Assembly: GCA_032173965.1 (NCBI GenBank)
Contig: JAVUNC010000006.1
Span: forward strand, 34,877,870-34,941,869
Direction: 5' to 3'
Origin: Sitta carolinensis
Lineage: Eukaryota > Chordata > Aves > Passeriformes > Sittidae
DNA: 64,000 nucleotides
In this document: positions 11,867-22,997 of the stretch, in pieces
How the letters are laid out: each line of letters opens with the position of its first letter
How positions within the stretch are numbered: the first letter of the stretch is position 1
Notes under the pieces: generated by a model
What the model was told of the DNA's origin: nothing
Databases searched by the model: none
Seen by the model: the letters and a program-made list of their open reading frames with translations, nothing else
Made by a program: the position numbers and the translations under genes

Positions 11867-11875
11867 GGGCGCCCG

Positions 11876-11891
11876 CCCCCCCCCCCCCCCC
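11876..11891. repeat. Poly-C run of 16
   Basis: A homopolymer of 16 C follows the CCAAT pair directly. It may be real or length-uncertain from sequencing. Confidence 0.9.
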
Positions 11892-14029
11892 TGCGCGGCG
11901 GGTGCGGTGGGAGCGCGGGCGGGGGCCCGCCCCGGTGCGCCCCCCTCCGGCCGCGGCGGGCGCGCGTGCGGGGCGCGTCCGTCGGAGCTCCCGCGCGTTG
12001 GACGCGTCCGCCGGGCCGTGGGCTCCCCCCTCACCGGCGTTCCTTTGTCTGCCGGCGGGGCGCCGCTGCAGCCGCCGCGGGCCTCGCTGGCGGGCCCCCC
12101 CGCACCCCCCGCGGTGTGGCCCCAGTCGCGCCCCGCCGCCGCGGGGTCTGCCCCGGGCACCCCGCCCGCCCGCGGCGGCCCCGCTGAGAGCCGCTCTTCG
12201 GCCGGGCGCCGCGGACTTCCGTGCCGGCTCTCCGTGGCGGCCCGAGGGGGCTGCGCGGGGCAGCGGCCGCCCGGTCACCCCCGCTTCCTGGAGCGGGGAG
12301 AGAGAGACGGGAAAAAAAATCATGAAGTGATACGGCCCTTTGGGAGGATACTGGCAAATAAGGAAATTAAACAGAAAGAGAGCAGCATGTTGTCATAGCA
12401 ACAGTGCAATTAAATTACTTTACTGTCAGCCATCATATAATTTTCCTGTTTAGAAACTCATGGGACGGAACTTCCATTTGGAGTCAAAGTTGAGTATGCG
12501 GTTTAGGTAGGCAGTGCCAGTGCCCCTGGACGCTGGTGATTCCCTTGTTTACCTTCTGGTTGCGTTGGATGCAGTTTTGAAAACTAGGAAGTGGGGCCGA
12601 GCAAGTTTGGCCTTCTGGTGTTTATCACTGCCTCGGTATTTTTTCCTTTTCCAGATACTTACTCATGTAGAGCTGCACGTTTTCACTGAACATGTTGAGT
12701 GTATTGATTGGCTTCTGTGCAGAAAAGTTCTGTGTGTTTCATTTTTAGTAAATGTCTGCTTTGATGTAACTTCTTTATAGAAAGACCCAAAGAACTTAAA
12801 AGTTTTCATTTTTGCCCATTTATGACAGCCAAATTTAAGTCCATTATTTGTCTTTTCCATTTTTATTCTATTTTTCTCTGCAGCTAGATAGTTTATTCTG
12901 TTGTTACCTGTAGCTTTTTTTGCCTTTCATTTATGGTATTGACTGCATGACTTCAGGTAACTGCTTGGGTTGTGTTTTAGGTACAGAGAATAATTTGGTT
13001 CTTATTCAGTGTTTGTGCAGAAAGTTTTATCCATTTTAATTCTGTTATTAACTCTGTCCAGTTTTTGTTCCCCTTCTGTTCACGTTTCCAGACGTAATTC
13101 GTGGCAGTTTGGCAGAATGTAGAAGCTAAGGGAGCCTGTCTCCAGCTTCTGAAGCAGGATTGTTTGGATTGTCTGCTTCTCTCCAATTGGGCATGGGCAC
13201 AACTTCACTTTGCTTCTGAGGTCCTTGGGCCATCCCAAATATTAGTGCTCGCAGGTGTCCCCTCAGGGCCTGCTGGTGCAGTACCCTCAGCAGCTCATCC
13301 CACTTCTCACAGGACATTGTTGGGCATCACAGCAGTATTTCTGACTCTTGTTTTCTACTGTGTTTGAAAAAAGTTCAGTTTATGTTCAAGTCTTCTCTGT
13401 TTACATACATTTTTAAAGTGTTCTATTGCTCTGGCACTTGCTTCCCCATTTCTTGGCCCTGGGCCCAAAACTACCGGGTGTTGCTTTCCCTCCTACTTTC
13501 TCCTGACCTTGTTGGTTTTGAAGTTCTGCTCTTATTTCTGAGTTTTGGTGCAACCAAGGATTATTGTCTGCCTATAGCCAGAGTGATTTTAATCATGGTG
13601 CTGTTGTATTGTCCTCAAATGTGAAACAGCTGAAATGAATCTGAAGCTACTGCTCTCTCCTTTTTTTTTTTTTTTTTACTTCACATCCTTATTAAAGTGA
13701 TACAATTGGGATATTCAATGGTTTGAAAACATTGCTTCCTCTTTAAAGAGACATGGTTTGGAATTTCCTGTGTGGGGGGCTTCATGTGCATGTAGAACTG
13801 AGGTGTATCTGGATTATCATCTTATTCCGCCAACTGAAATTTCTTCCCTTGTGCCACCTTTAGATAATTTTACTCAGCAGTTGTGGATGAGTGTTATACA
13901 AAACTGTCATGTTTAATAAAGATGGCTAAAGGTGACCAGTTAGGGAAAAGCTGTCAAAATGTTACACAGGACCTTTCTATGAGCTAACTTTTCTTTCTTT
14001 CTCCCTTTTCTTTGGATTCACTCTCCCAG

Positions 14030-14043
14030 GAGCTGCTGTCTAA
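14030..14043 (+). other. FOXN3: FOXN3 exon 2, 5' UTR part
   Basis: Fourteen bases lie between the acceptor (AG at 14,028-14,029) and the start codon. They contain an in-frame TAA directly before the ATG, which excludes N-terminal extension in this frame. The -3 base is T, so the start context is weak at -3 although +4 is G. Confidence 0.8.
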
Positions 14044-14586
14044 ATGGGTCCAGTCATGCCTCCCAGTAAGAAGCCAGAGGGCTCAGGAATTAGTGTTCCC
14101 AGTGGATTGAGCCAGCGTTATCAAGATAGTGATTTATCAAAGGCACTTCATGATGACGAGGACCTAGATTTCTCTTTGCCTGCCATCAGATTAGATAAAG
14201 GGGCCATGGAAGATGAAGAACTAACTAATTTGAACTGGTTACATGAGAGCAAGAACTTGCTGAAAAGCTTTGGGGACTCAGTGTTAAGGAGCGTTAGCCC
14301 TGTTCAGGACATCGGTGATGACACGCCACCGTCTCCTGCCCACTCTGACATGCCCTACGATGCCAAGCAGAACCCCAACTGCAAACCTCCTTATTCCTTT
14401 AGCTGCCTCATATTTATGGCCATTGAGGATTCGCCAACCAAAAGACTGCCTGTAAAGGATATATACAACTGGATCTTGGAACACTTTCCATATTTTGCAA
14501 ATGCACCCACTGGATGGAAAAATTCTGTGAGACATAATCTGTCCTTGAATAAGTGTTTTAAGAAAGTGGACAAAGACCGAAGTCAG
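14044..14586 (+). CDS. FOXN3: FOXN3 forkhead box N3, first coding exon
   Basis: This exon encodes residues 1-181 of FOXN3 (CHES1), a nuclear forkhead factor known as a transcriptional repressor with roles in the DNA-damage G2 checkpoint and metabolic gene control. The start [12 protein letters not shown] and the conserved block [20 protein letters not shown] (about residues 58-77) are diagnostic of the family. The forkhead domain begins near residue 113 with [19 protein letters not shown]. The recognition helix follows with [15 protein letters not shown], where W is residue 158 and H is 164. The frame is open to CGAAGTCAG|GTGAGT at 14,586/14,587, so the intron is phase 0 after Q181 and interrupts the forkhead. 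An in-frame TAA just before the ATG fixes the start; M5 (14,056) is the next candidate. No stop or frameshift is seen. The remaining gene lies in exon 3 and beyond the window. Confidence 0.97.
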
Positions 14587-16743
14587 GTGAGTTTGGAACT
14601 ATGAGAACCTGTCTGGCTCTGAAAATATTCACCTGCTAATCCCAGAATATGTCCATAACAGTGAAATACAGAATGTGCAACCCTGTGCCTGGTTATGTAG
14701 TTGATTAAGTTCAGAGAGCCAGCATTTCTTCAGCATTGCTCATTCTGGTTTTATTAAATTCATTGTCTAGACATCTGTAAGAAAGTGTTCGGTGCGTGTG
14801 CGTGTGTGTGTGTTTTTTTCCCCCCAGCTGGTGTCTTCATGCATAGTGGTTAAATATTGTTTTTAGTTAACATGCTGTGGTAATGGTTTCCAGCTATACT
14901 AGATGAATGTAATCACGTTATAAATAGGCTGCTTGCTGTTCTTGGCTTATACAAATGTATAGTGAAAGGGTATGCCTTATGTAAGAGTCCATCGCTATTG
15001 CCACGGTCTGTGTTGCAATCTAAAAAATCTTTTCTTTCTTTTGCACAAGGAGGGGAGTGGTGATGAAGCTTTGTTCCATTTCAAGTGAGTTTTAGAGAAA
15101 CTCTTCAAAGAGAGGAGACAGGTGAAGTTTGCCATTCACCAAAATTCCTGGCGTTCTCTGGGCTCATGTAACTTCTGCAGCTGATACGGAGCAGAAGCCC
15201 TGAGAGCACATCTTGGCTTTCAGATCTCAGTTGTTGTCTCCTGGTTTCATTGCTGATTCCCCAGCAGTGTCTGTAGGAAGAGACTGTGTGCAAGGGAATG
15301 GAAAGTGAGCAGAGCGGTGGGGGCAGTCCCTTGCATAGCATAGCCTACTACTGTCAGTCTGCCTGGGAGCAGGAATCAATTTCCAAAGGGGACCTTCTCA
15401 AGAAGCAGTGGATGGGATGAATCTTTGGCAAAGTTCGAGTATACTGATAAAAATACCAGCTTGCAGATTAATTTCAGAGGCCGTCTGACAGGTTAGGGAA
15501 ATAAATAGCAGGTAAAATCACATCACTTGTGGTCTGTCTCTAAAAGTGGCTAAAGATCAGAAGATGAACAATTTCCCCTAGCAGAAACAATAGATGCACT
15601 CAGCTTTTGTATTTCAGTGAGTTAAATGCTGTGATTATCTTGTAACTGGTTACCCTGAAACTAGACTTCTCGTGGTGGTGCTGTTCTCCCTATTTTGTGT
15701 GCAATTTAACTTTAAAAGCTCTGAAATAGAACTCAAGTAACTATAGAGGAAGAGTCATATACTGTCCTAAACTAGCAACTATTCATGGTTAACTTTCTTT
15801 TCTACAGAGCTTTCAAATTTAAAGGATTGACATGTCTATCTTGCTTTTCTTTCTTTTTAAAAGGTATTACTACCTAGAATCCACTGTCCCCATATTGCTG
15901 AGCACACACTGTATGTTTGTATTTTTATCAATTAATTGCTGTGAAAACTTTTGTGTGAGATGAAAAAAAAACTGTTTCCAAACTGGATCTTGTTTTGTGT
16001 GAGCCAGAGTCTTAAATTCTAGTTTGGAAGCAAGACTATAATAACAAATGCCACAGCAGGCTTTTATGATCCTGTCCTAGACTGTAAGAAATCTTCACAC
16101 AATGTATTTAAAAAACCCACCAGAATATGGTAATGGGCGAGGCATATGCTTAACTCTGCCAATTGTGTTTTGTTCTGTCCCTCTTCCTCTGTTTACAAGT
16201 TGACTATTTAGATTTCAGCTTCCTTCCTATGAGGAATTTGTCTTCATGTCTATCTGTCAAATATCCGGCCATCCACTGAGCTCATCTGAACAGTACCACA
16301 CTGCGCTGCTGCTCCGTGGGGAGGTGGCGCAGCACAATGCATGACTGGTCACCCACGTTTCAAATTCATTACGGCCATGGTTACATAGCTAGACAACAGG
16401 GTGTGGTGGCAGGCCTTGCCTATGAATTGCAAGGTGGAGTTCTATTAATTCCAGAAAAATACCAGATTTTGAGAAAGAATTTCTTCCATTTCTTGAAGAT
16501 GCTAATAACTGCAGGTAGCCAGCTTTAAGGTGAATGAGATGAGAATCACAAATGTAAAATGCATCACAGCAGGTCATTCAAGTCCCCTGCTCGGTTTTCC
16601 CTAGTGTCCTGGCCAAGGGATGTGGCAGACAGAGTCCTGAGTGCAGAATTGGCCCTGGGTCAGAGTTGCTGAATCAGGTGCTTGACGGCTAATTGCGGAC
16701 TTGGAAAGCAGTAAATGTCAACTGATGGCTTTGGAAATACCTT

Positions 16744-16773
16744 TGTGTGTGTATGTGTGTGTGTCTGTGTGTA
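16744..16773. repeat. (GT)n microsatellite
   Basis: An interrupted GT dinucleotide tract of about 30 bases. It generates the Val-Cys and Thr-His frames seen on either strand. Confidence 0.85.
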
Positions 16774-17916
16774 CGAGTGCTTGGCCTTGATTCCGTACCT
16801 GGAAGCAAATATCTCTGTTGTTCAGAAGGAAGGTGTCCATCTAAAGGGTTCTCTGGTTTTGGTATGGGGCTTGGGGCAGGGAAAAGGGGGGCTTTCATCT
16901 GTAAGGAATTGTCTTATGCTACTTTTCCTTTGCAGACAGTTTTGGCAAATGACAAAACTTGCCAATTGCAGGGTTGGGGTCTGCTTGTTTTACTGGTTTT
17001 ACATGGAAGAAAGAAAGAAGCAGCGTTTAGCAAATGGCATTTTATGAAATGTTAACAAGATGAGTTCTGAAACATGTACAGTATGGGGGGAAGGAGTTAA
17101 TCAGTGCAGGGAATTGCAGGCATTTGCTGGTTGATATGCGTTGACACATTGTGAAGAGCTAGAAGCTTTTCCTCTCATAGTTGTGCTTTCCAGTGTTTGT
17201 TTATGTAGCCTTTCAGTAATCATTTTACTAAAAAAAGTTCTGCTGAACACTTAATTCTTTTTTGAACTCCCTCTGCTTAGTAGTTTTCTCAGTCTTGAGT
17301 TCCACTAGTTTATATTCATGGGACTAAATATGCATCTAATAGTCTGCAGCTTTTTCTGCTTACATATGAATGCTTGAATTTCATGAGATCATTGTAATGG
17401 AGAGAAAAAAAACCCAAAAAACAAACTTCATCATTTTGTTTTTTGACTTGCCCTGTCGTGGTGCTTTTAGGTCTGGTGTGGAATGCTGGGAAAACAGGAT
17501 TTGTTTTTACATTGCTGCTATTCCATATCGGCTGCAATGCCATCAGTCGTCCCTGGCAAACCAAAAGCCTGGCTGTTCATGTAACTGTGATGAGGCTGAT
17601 TTGGATCGGGACAGAGTTGGGCTGAAGAAGGGAAAATGCTGAGTCCTTAATTGTACAAACCTCTTTGCATTGAGCTCAGCAGTTTAGTAATAGTTGGCCA
17701 GAGTATGATGTTATCACATGATGGGGAGTAGATGTGGAGTTCCCTGGCTTTGTTTATACTGCCAGACCTATGAATTCACTTGTTCAGATTAATCCTATTG
17801 TGATCGAACAGATCTAAATGTCCTGTAGTCTGTGTCCCACTTAGTACAGCCCGTTAGTCCATGACTTCCCTACCATCTGGTCCTTGGCTATAGAGAGGAA
17901 TTTTTCTTGTATATGT

Positions 17917-17973
17917 GTCTCCATAGCAACGAGTTTGCAGTTGATATGGAAAGTAAGCAGTTGCCCTAGCAAC
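17917..17973. promoter_or_regulatory. Tandem RFX X-box motifs in intron 2
   Basis: Two X-box motifs sit 29 bp apart. GTTGCCCTAGCAAC (17,960-17,973) matches the consensus exactly. GTCTCCATAGCAAC (17,917-17,930) has one mismatch in the left half. They lie in unrepetitive sequence that continues to about 18,190, so a small enhancer is plausible. Confidence 0.5.
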
Positions 17974-20900
17974 GGAGTTACTGATGTGGCAGCTTCTCTG
18001 CTTGCAGGGAAAGGGCTAAGCTAGTTCAGACCCATTATGTAGGTTTGCTGTGATTATAGCTATGCCCGCTAGTGCTGCCTGAGCTAGGGGGTGGCTGAAA
18101 AATTTTGTTACAAGCCCCCTTTCTGCCTCTCTTGGAAATATGATTTATTTGTATAGGGATTCCAGCTTTCAACGAAGGCTGGTAGAATAGTCTTTCCAGG
18201 GTATGTGATGTGTCTGTGCTTTTTATGAATTCAAACTTCCTCAGTCATCGTTATCAGATGAAGGAAAATGATATTTGACCTCACTGACTTCGCTGCAGTA
18301 TTTTTGTCTCAGTGAACAGCCCATGGTTATAAAGGTTGGAGCTTTTGTCTCCGTGCTCTTCTCTGCTATTCTGCTGGTTTTTCCCTGTTCTCTGCTTCTT
18401 TGGGCATCCATTCTATAAAGAGGACTCCTCTTTGTGTCTGCTCTGCATTGTCTGAGATAGGGAAACACAAACATGCTTCTGGCTGTGTGCATGCTGAAGA
18501 AATTCAAGTATCTGAAAGGTTTATTTAGCACTTATGCTGAGGGATGTCTTAATAAAAATGTAATGAGGGTAAAGGATATGTTTATGGGGATGGGAGAAGA
18601 AAATTCTCCTCGCTTGATGTGGAAGTTATTCTTAGAAGTATGTGGTCCATAACTGGGTCACGGAGAGCCAGCCAAGCTCCTCCTCTGTCTGGAGAAGGCT
18701 CTGAGATCTGAGGACTCCTGAGTGGTCCTTGAGCTTTACAAGAGCCCATATCCAACCTGTCCTCGTCTGATGCACTGTCTCACACAAGTGCTCTGCTGGG
18801 GCATCTTGACAGGAGCCATGGGGAAACCCTTTGGGCATGGGAGACTTTTCAGGAGTGCCTCCTGCAAATGTCTTTCCTCTAATGTGATAATATCTGGGCT
18901 TTTGATAGGAAAAATCCTGTGGAAGGATCAGTGCTAGCTGGAATGAGAGGAAAAGGACCCTGCTTGTTCTTTATTACAATCTCCTGATCCGATCTGCATA
19001 TGCACAAAGGTGAAGGAGACAGGACCCTGTCCTCCCTCTTTTGATGTTGCTGAGGTTTCCTGTGAAAGTTCAGTTTCATACTGGGGATGGAAATAATCTC
19101 CTCTGTTTTTAATGTTATCACCTAGAGTGATCCAGCTACAGAAGTATCAGAATTTCACTGCATTTATAACAACTGGGGAAGCTAAAGTGAAAAAATACCA
19201 AAAATCAAACCCAATATAGCAACCCCTCAGATTCACATTAAAGGCTTCATGTGATATAAACTCCAGTAACAAATTTATGTCCTAAATAAGCTGGTGGAAC
19301 TGATAATTTAATTATTAAAAGGCTATTTTGTGGTTTAAAACTGGAATTTGTTTAGTTTAACTTGAAATGCATTTTCTTATACTTCTCTCTGTCATACAAA
19401 AATTTTCTCCTCGTTTGTTATGCAGAGAAATAAGGGTCATCTCTTTCTAGAGAAATTGTGAAAGTCTCTAGAACCATACTGTAAATAGACTTGCAAGATA
19501 TTAGACCATTTATGGAGAACTTTTCTCAAACCTTTTCAGTTTTATTTTTGAATTGCAAACCCAAGAATTATACAGAATATTTAAATAATAGATTTCCTAA
19601 AGCTGGGCAGGAAGATAACAGTCTTCATTTCACTGGCTTCCAGCTGCTTGACTTTACATCAGAGCTATCTCTTTACACTGAAATCTGCCTGAATTAACTG
19701 TTTTAGAGCTGTACAAAGCACAAGCAGTTCTTTTCAGGTAATGAGGGAGAGCTGGCAATATCCAGGAATCCTCTGAACCTTTTATCTAAGGTATTTGTGT
19801 TATCTGCTCCCAGTTAAGATAGCCTGCAGGCAGGTGCCCTTCTACTGTAACTGAGGTGTTGGTTGCACAGTGACAGACCACTGACCTACCAGAGGAGATT
19901 GGCCACTTAGGTTAAGTAAACTGGAGTAATAGGCCCTGTCTGTGCTCCTCACCCATAACAAAGATGATGCAAAGTGTATTAAGCAGCACTGAAAGAGTGT
20001 AGGAAATCAAGAGTGAGCTGCTCTTTACCCTTTGGGCTTGGGCTGTGGTGAGGTTGATGAGTCCATTTCTCAGTGGTGTTTGCACTCCCTCACTTCCGAC
20101 TCTTTACTCCATCACCTTCCTGACACATGAACTTCCGTGTTTCTGTGACAAACAACTGATCTGCCTGGGTTTATCTTTCATTCTTCTTTTAATTCTTGTG
20201 TTGCTTTTCAGCTTAATTCCCCAATTCAGGTTACAGTGCAGTCCAGGTAACAGTTGTGCAGACATGACAAGGGGATTAGAGATGATGGGGAGGCTGGGAA
20301 TTGCCAGTTGGGATTGCTGAAACAAGCAAGGGATGGCAGCTGCATGATGCGTGACTGCTTGGTGGGGTAATGGATGTAGTCCCTGTACCAAGGTAAAAGT
20401 TAAGGTAAAATGGGAACAGAAGTTTAAATGCAATGGCATGCTTTCTTCTGATGGAGGTGTTTGTTTTGGTTTCCCCTTAGGAGCAGGACTGTGTTGTTTG
20501 CTGTTCAAGTGGCCTGTGTTAGTGACTCTTCTTGGTGTTCTACAGCATATTTGAAGTGATCAGAATCTGGGCTGCCATTCTCATGCCGAACCTGGCTGCC
20601 TGTTCCCTTTCTTGGGAGGTGGAATTGATCTGGGGATGTATTGTCAGCCCCTTTTCAGCTCAGACTGGCATGTGCCACAATATAATGAGCAGGCTGAAAA
20701 CTCTTTGTATGATTTTCATTTGGGTTATTTTTCATTGGACTAATTTAGCTGGATTCGTTTTCAGCTCCCTGTTTAGTTCATGGTTACTGTGGTCAGAGGA
20801 ACACCAGTGTCAGCAGAGGCTGTGGGCTCAGCTCTGTTTAATCTGGCATGAAGTTGTGCCTGCGGCTTCCAGCCATCTCAGAGCTGACCTGGTAACAGCA

Positions 20901-22220
20901 GAAGATGAGGAAGGGAAAGGGTGAAGGATACTCTTACCTGTGAGAGCACAGTCTGCACTTAAACCACTGGCACTGTTTGTATTCAGTCAGATACATGCTT
21001 GGTGCTGGATTGGATCCGTAAAGACATGGGTGAAATGGTCTGACAGAATCTGCATCAGTATGTGCGCACATGTGTTTTTTCCAGATTTGTTTCTGTTGCC
21101 CAAGCTTCTTAATTTTGGCAGTAGAGGTGGCTCTGTGGACCTGTGCTGTGCATCCTCTGAAAAGCTGTTATGGAAGAGGAAAGGATGTCTATAAAATCAA
21201 TTGTCAGGCTTTTCCCATGCCGCTGTCATTACATCCTCATCACCTCCTGTGTTTCTTTCCAATTGTCCTAGAGATACTGAAGAGCCTTGTCACTGCCAAC
21301 AAAGGAAGCAGAGATCTTGGAGCATCACTCTGGTTTGAGCACAGGAGGCCTCGGCTGATGACGGGCTGAAGGATGTGGGCCCACAGGAACACTTTTACAT
21401 GTCCATTAGTGAATGTGGCAAGGCATGCCCGTGAGCACCAGGCCCACGATGGTGGCTGTGCTAACTGCAGCTGTAGCTGAATGTCACAGATGAACTGGGC
21501 TTGCTGGTGTGGCTGAGTGTATGCATTTCTGTCTTGCACTTCAGTTCTTCAGCAAATGATCAAAGAATCCATTTTAATTACTAAATATGTGTCCCTTAGA
21601 CTTCCCCTTCCTTTTCTAAAAGGGAAGTGAAGTGTTTTATGTTGTCTGGAAGTGCCCAGCAAATTGTGCTGTGTGTCTTCTTTTCCTGGGTGAAGACTGT
21701 GGGAAAAAACGTTTAAAAGTCTCAGTCATAACTGAGCAGTTGAAATTAGTTGAGGAGTTGAGAATACTCTTCAGGCAGCCTGAAGCAGCCTTTGAATTGC
21801 TGGAGCATTTCTTTGCTCTGGATTCAGGCAGTTACCATGTCCCCCCTGAACCTTAGTTCAGTCCCGCAGTCATGACCATGTTTCTGGTAGAGTCATTCAC
21901 ATGACTGGCCCAGCGAGGTCTGGGCAGCAGTATGCAAGTTGTTTATACCTGCTCCTTCTGTGTTATTTTCAGCTAATTGCTGTATCTTCATCATAAATCT
22001 AGTTAATACAAATGACTGGTATAGAATGACAAAAGCCAACATCCTTTTGAATAAGGAACTGTGTGTGACTGTTTTTAATTTAGCTGGTTGTCATTTGTAT
22101 GTTGAATGGTGGTGGGTTAGCTTATAAAAGTTGGTGACTTCTGTTATTGCATGACTGGGCAGACTTGCTGGAGGAGGTCATGATGCAAGTGCTGCATGTA
22201 GCTGTAACAAAGCAGCATGT

Positions 22221-22997
22221 CATGAGGTTCAAAAAGTCCAAGTGCAGGGTGCTCCGTCTGGGTTGGGGCAATCCCAGCTACGAGAATAGACTGGGAGATG
22301 AAGTCATTCAGAGCAGCCCTGCGGGGAAGGCCTTGGAGGTTCTCATGGCTGAAAAGCTGGACATGCACCAGCAATGCGCGCTTGGAGCCCAGAAAGCCAG
22401 CTCTCTGGCTTTCCCGTCCAAAGCAGTGTGGGCAGCAGTGCAAGAGAGGGGATTCTGCCCCTCTGCTCTGCTTTTGTGGGACCCCACCTGCAGTGCTGCA
22501 TCCAGCTCTGGGGCCCCCAGCATAGGAAGGATATGAACCTGTTGAAGAGGGTCGTGAGGCGGGCTGAAGATGATCAGAGGGCAGAAGCATGTCTCGTGAA
22601 GTCAGGCTGAGTGAGCTGGGGTTGTTCAGCCCGGAGGAGAGAAGGCTACAAGGAAGACCTCATTGCAGCCTTCCATTACTTAAAGGGTCTGAGAAAAAAG
22701 GGGGAGAGGGACTTTTATACAGGCAGAGAGTGACAGGACAACAGGGAACAGTTTTAAATGAAGAGGAGAGATTTAGATTAGATGTTTGGAAGAAATTCTT
22801 TACTATGTGGGTGGTGAGGCACTGGCACATGTTGCCCAGAGAAGCTGTGGGTGCCACATCTCTGGGGGCGTTCACGGCCAGGCTGGATGTGGCTTGAAGC
22901 AACCTGGTCTGGTGGATGGCATGCCTGCACTTGGTGGCTGAGTTGGAACTAGATGATCTTTGAGGTCTCTTCCAAACCTAACTGTTCTATGATTCTA
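22221..22997 (+). mobile_element. CR1 LINE, 3' fragment
   Basis: This is the 3' end of a CR1 retrotransposon in sense orientation. Broken frames read the C-terminal part of CR1 ORF2, with recognisable pieces such as [27 protein letters not shown] and RFRLDVWKKFFTMWVVRHW separated by frameshifts. The fragment ends in the CR1-specific 3' terminus CTGTTCTATGATTCTA. The reverse-transcriptase core and endonuclease are absent, which is the usual 5' truncation. It is inactive. The left boundary is approximate. Confidence 0.93.

Larger units (their letters stand above)
10540..12310 (+). promoter_or_regulatory. FOXN3: FOXN3 promoter CpG island
   Basis: GC content and CpG density rise sharply at about 10,540 and fall off at about 12,310. 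The core from 10,860 to 12,290 is extremely CpG-rich, with many GC-box-like GGGCGGG runs. Long open frames on both strands here (for example 505 codons on the minus strand at 10,643-12,160) are the usual artefact of stop-poor GC-rich DNA. The island contains the 5' exon and splice donor of FOXN3 at 11,446/11,447 and ends 1.7 kb before the first coding exon. No TATA box is evident, as is normal for a dispersed CpG-island promoter. The exact transcription start cannot be read from sequence. Confidence 0.85.
11447..14029 (+). other. FOXN3: FOXN3 intron 1
   Basis: The intron runs from GTAAGT at 11,447 to a CTCTCCCAG acceptor ending at 14,029. Its first 860 bp are the second half of the CpG island. 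The remainder is AT-leaning, with a 17-base poly-T at 13,661-13,677 and a polypyrimidine tract just before the acceptor. An X-box-like GTTGTCATAGCAAC (one mismatch) is at 12,389-12,402. No other exon is recognisable. Confidence 0.6.

Noticed and set aside
10643..12160. 505-codon minus-strand open frame in the promoter island, plus overlapping frames on both strands
   Set aside because: Very GC-rich DNA lacks stop codons. The peptides are Ala/Gly/Pro/Arg-rich with homopolymers from the GTT repeat, no domain is visible, and overlapping long frames exist in several phases at once.
14587..14601. Extension of the exon 2 frame past Q181 to a stop (VSLEL)
   Set aside because: GTGAGT at 14,587 is a strong donor, and exon 3 resumes the forkhead exactly in phase, so the extra codons are intronic read-through.
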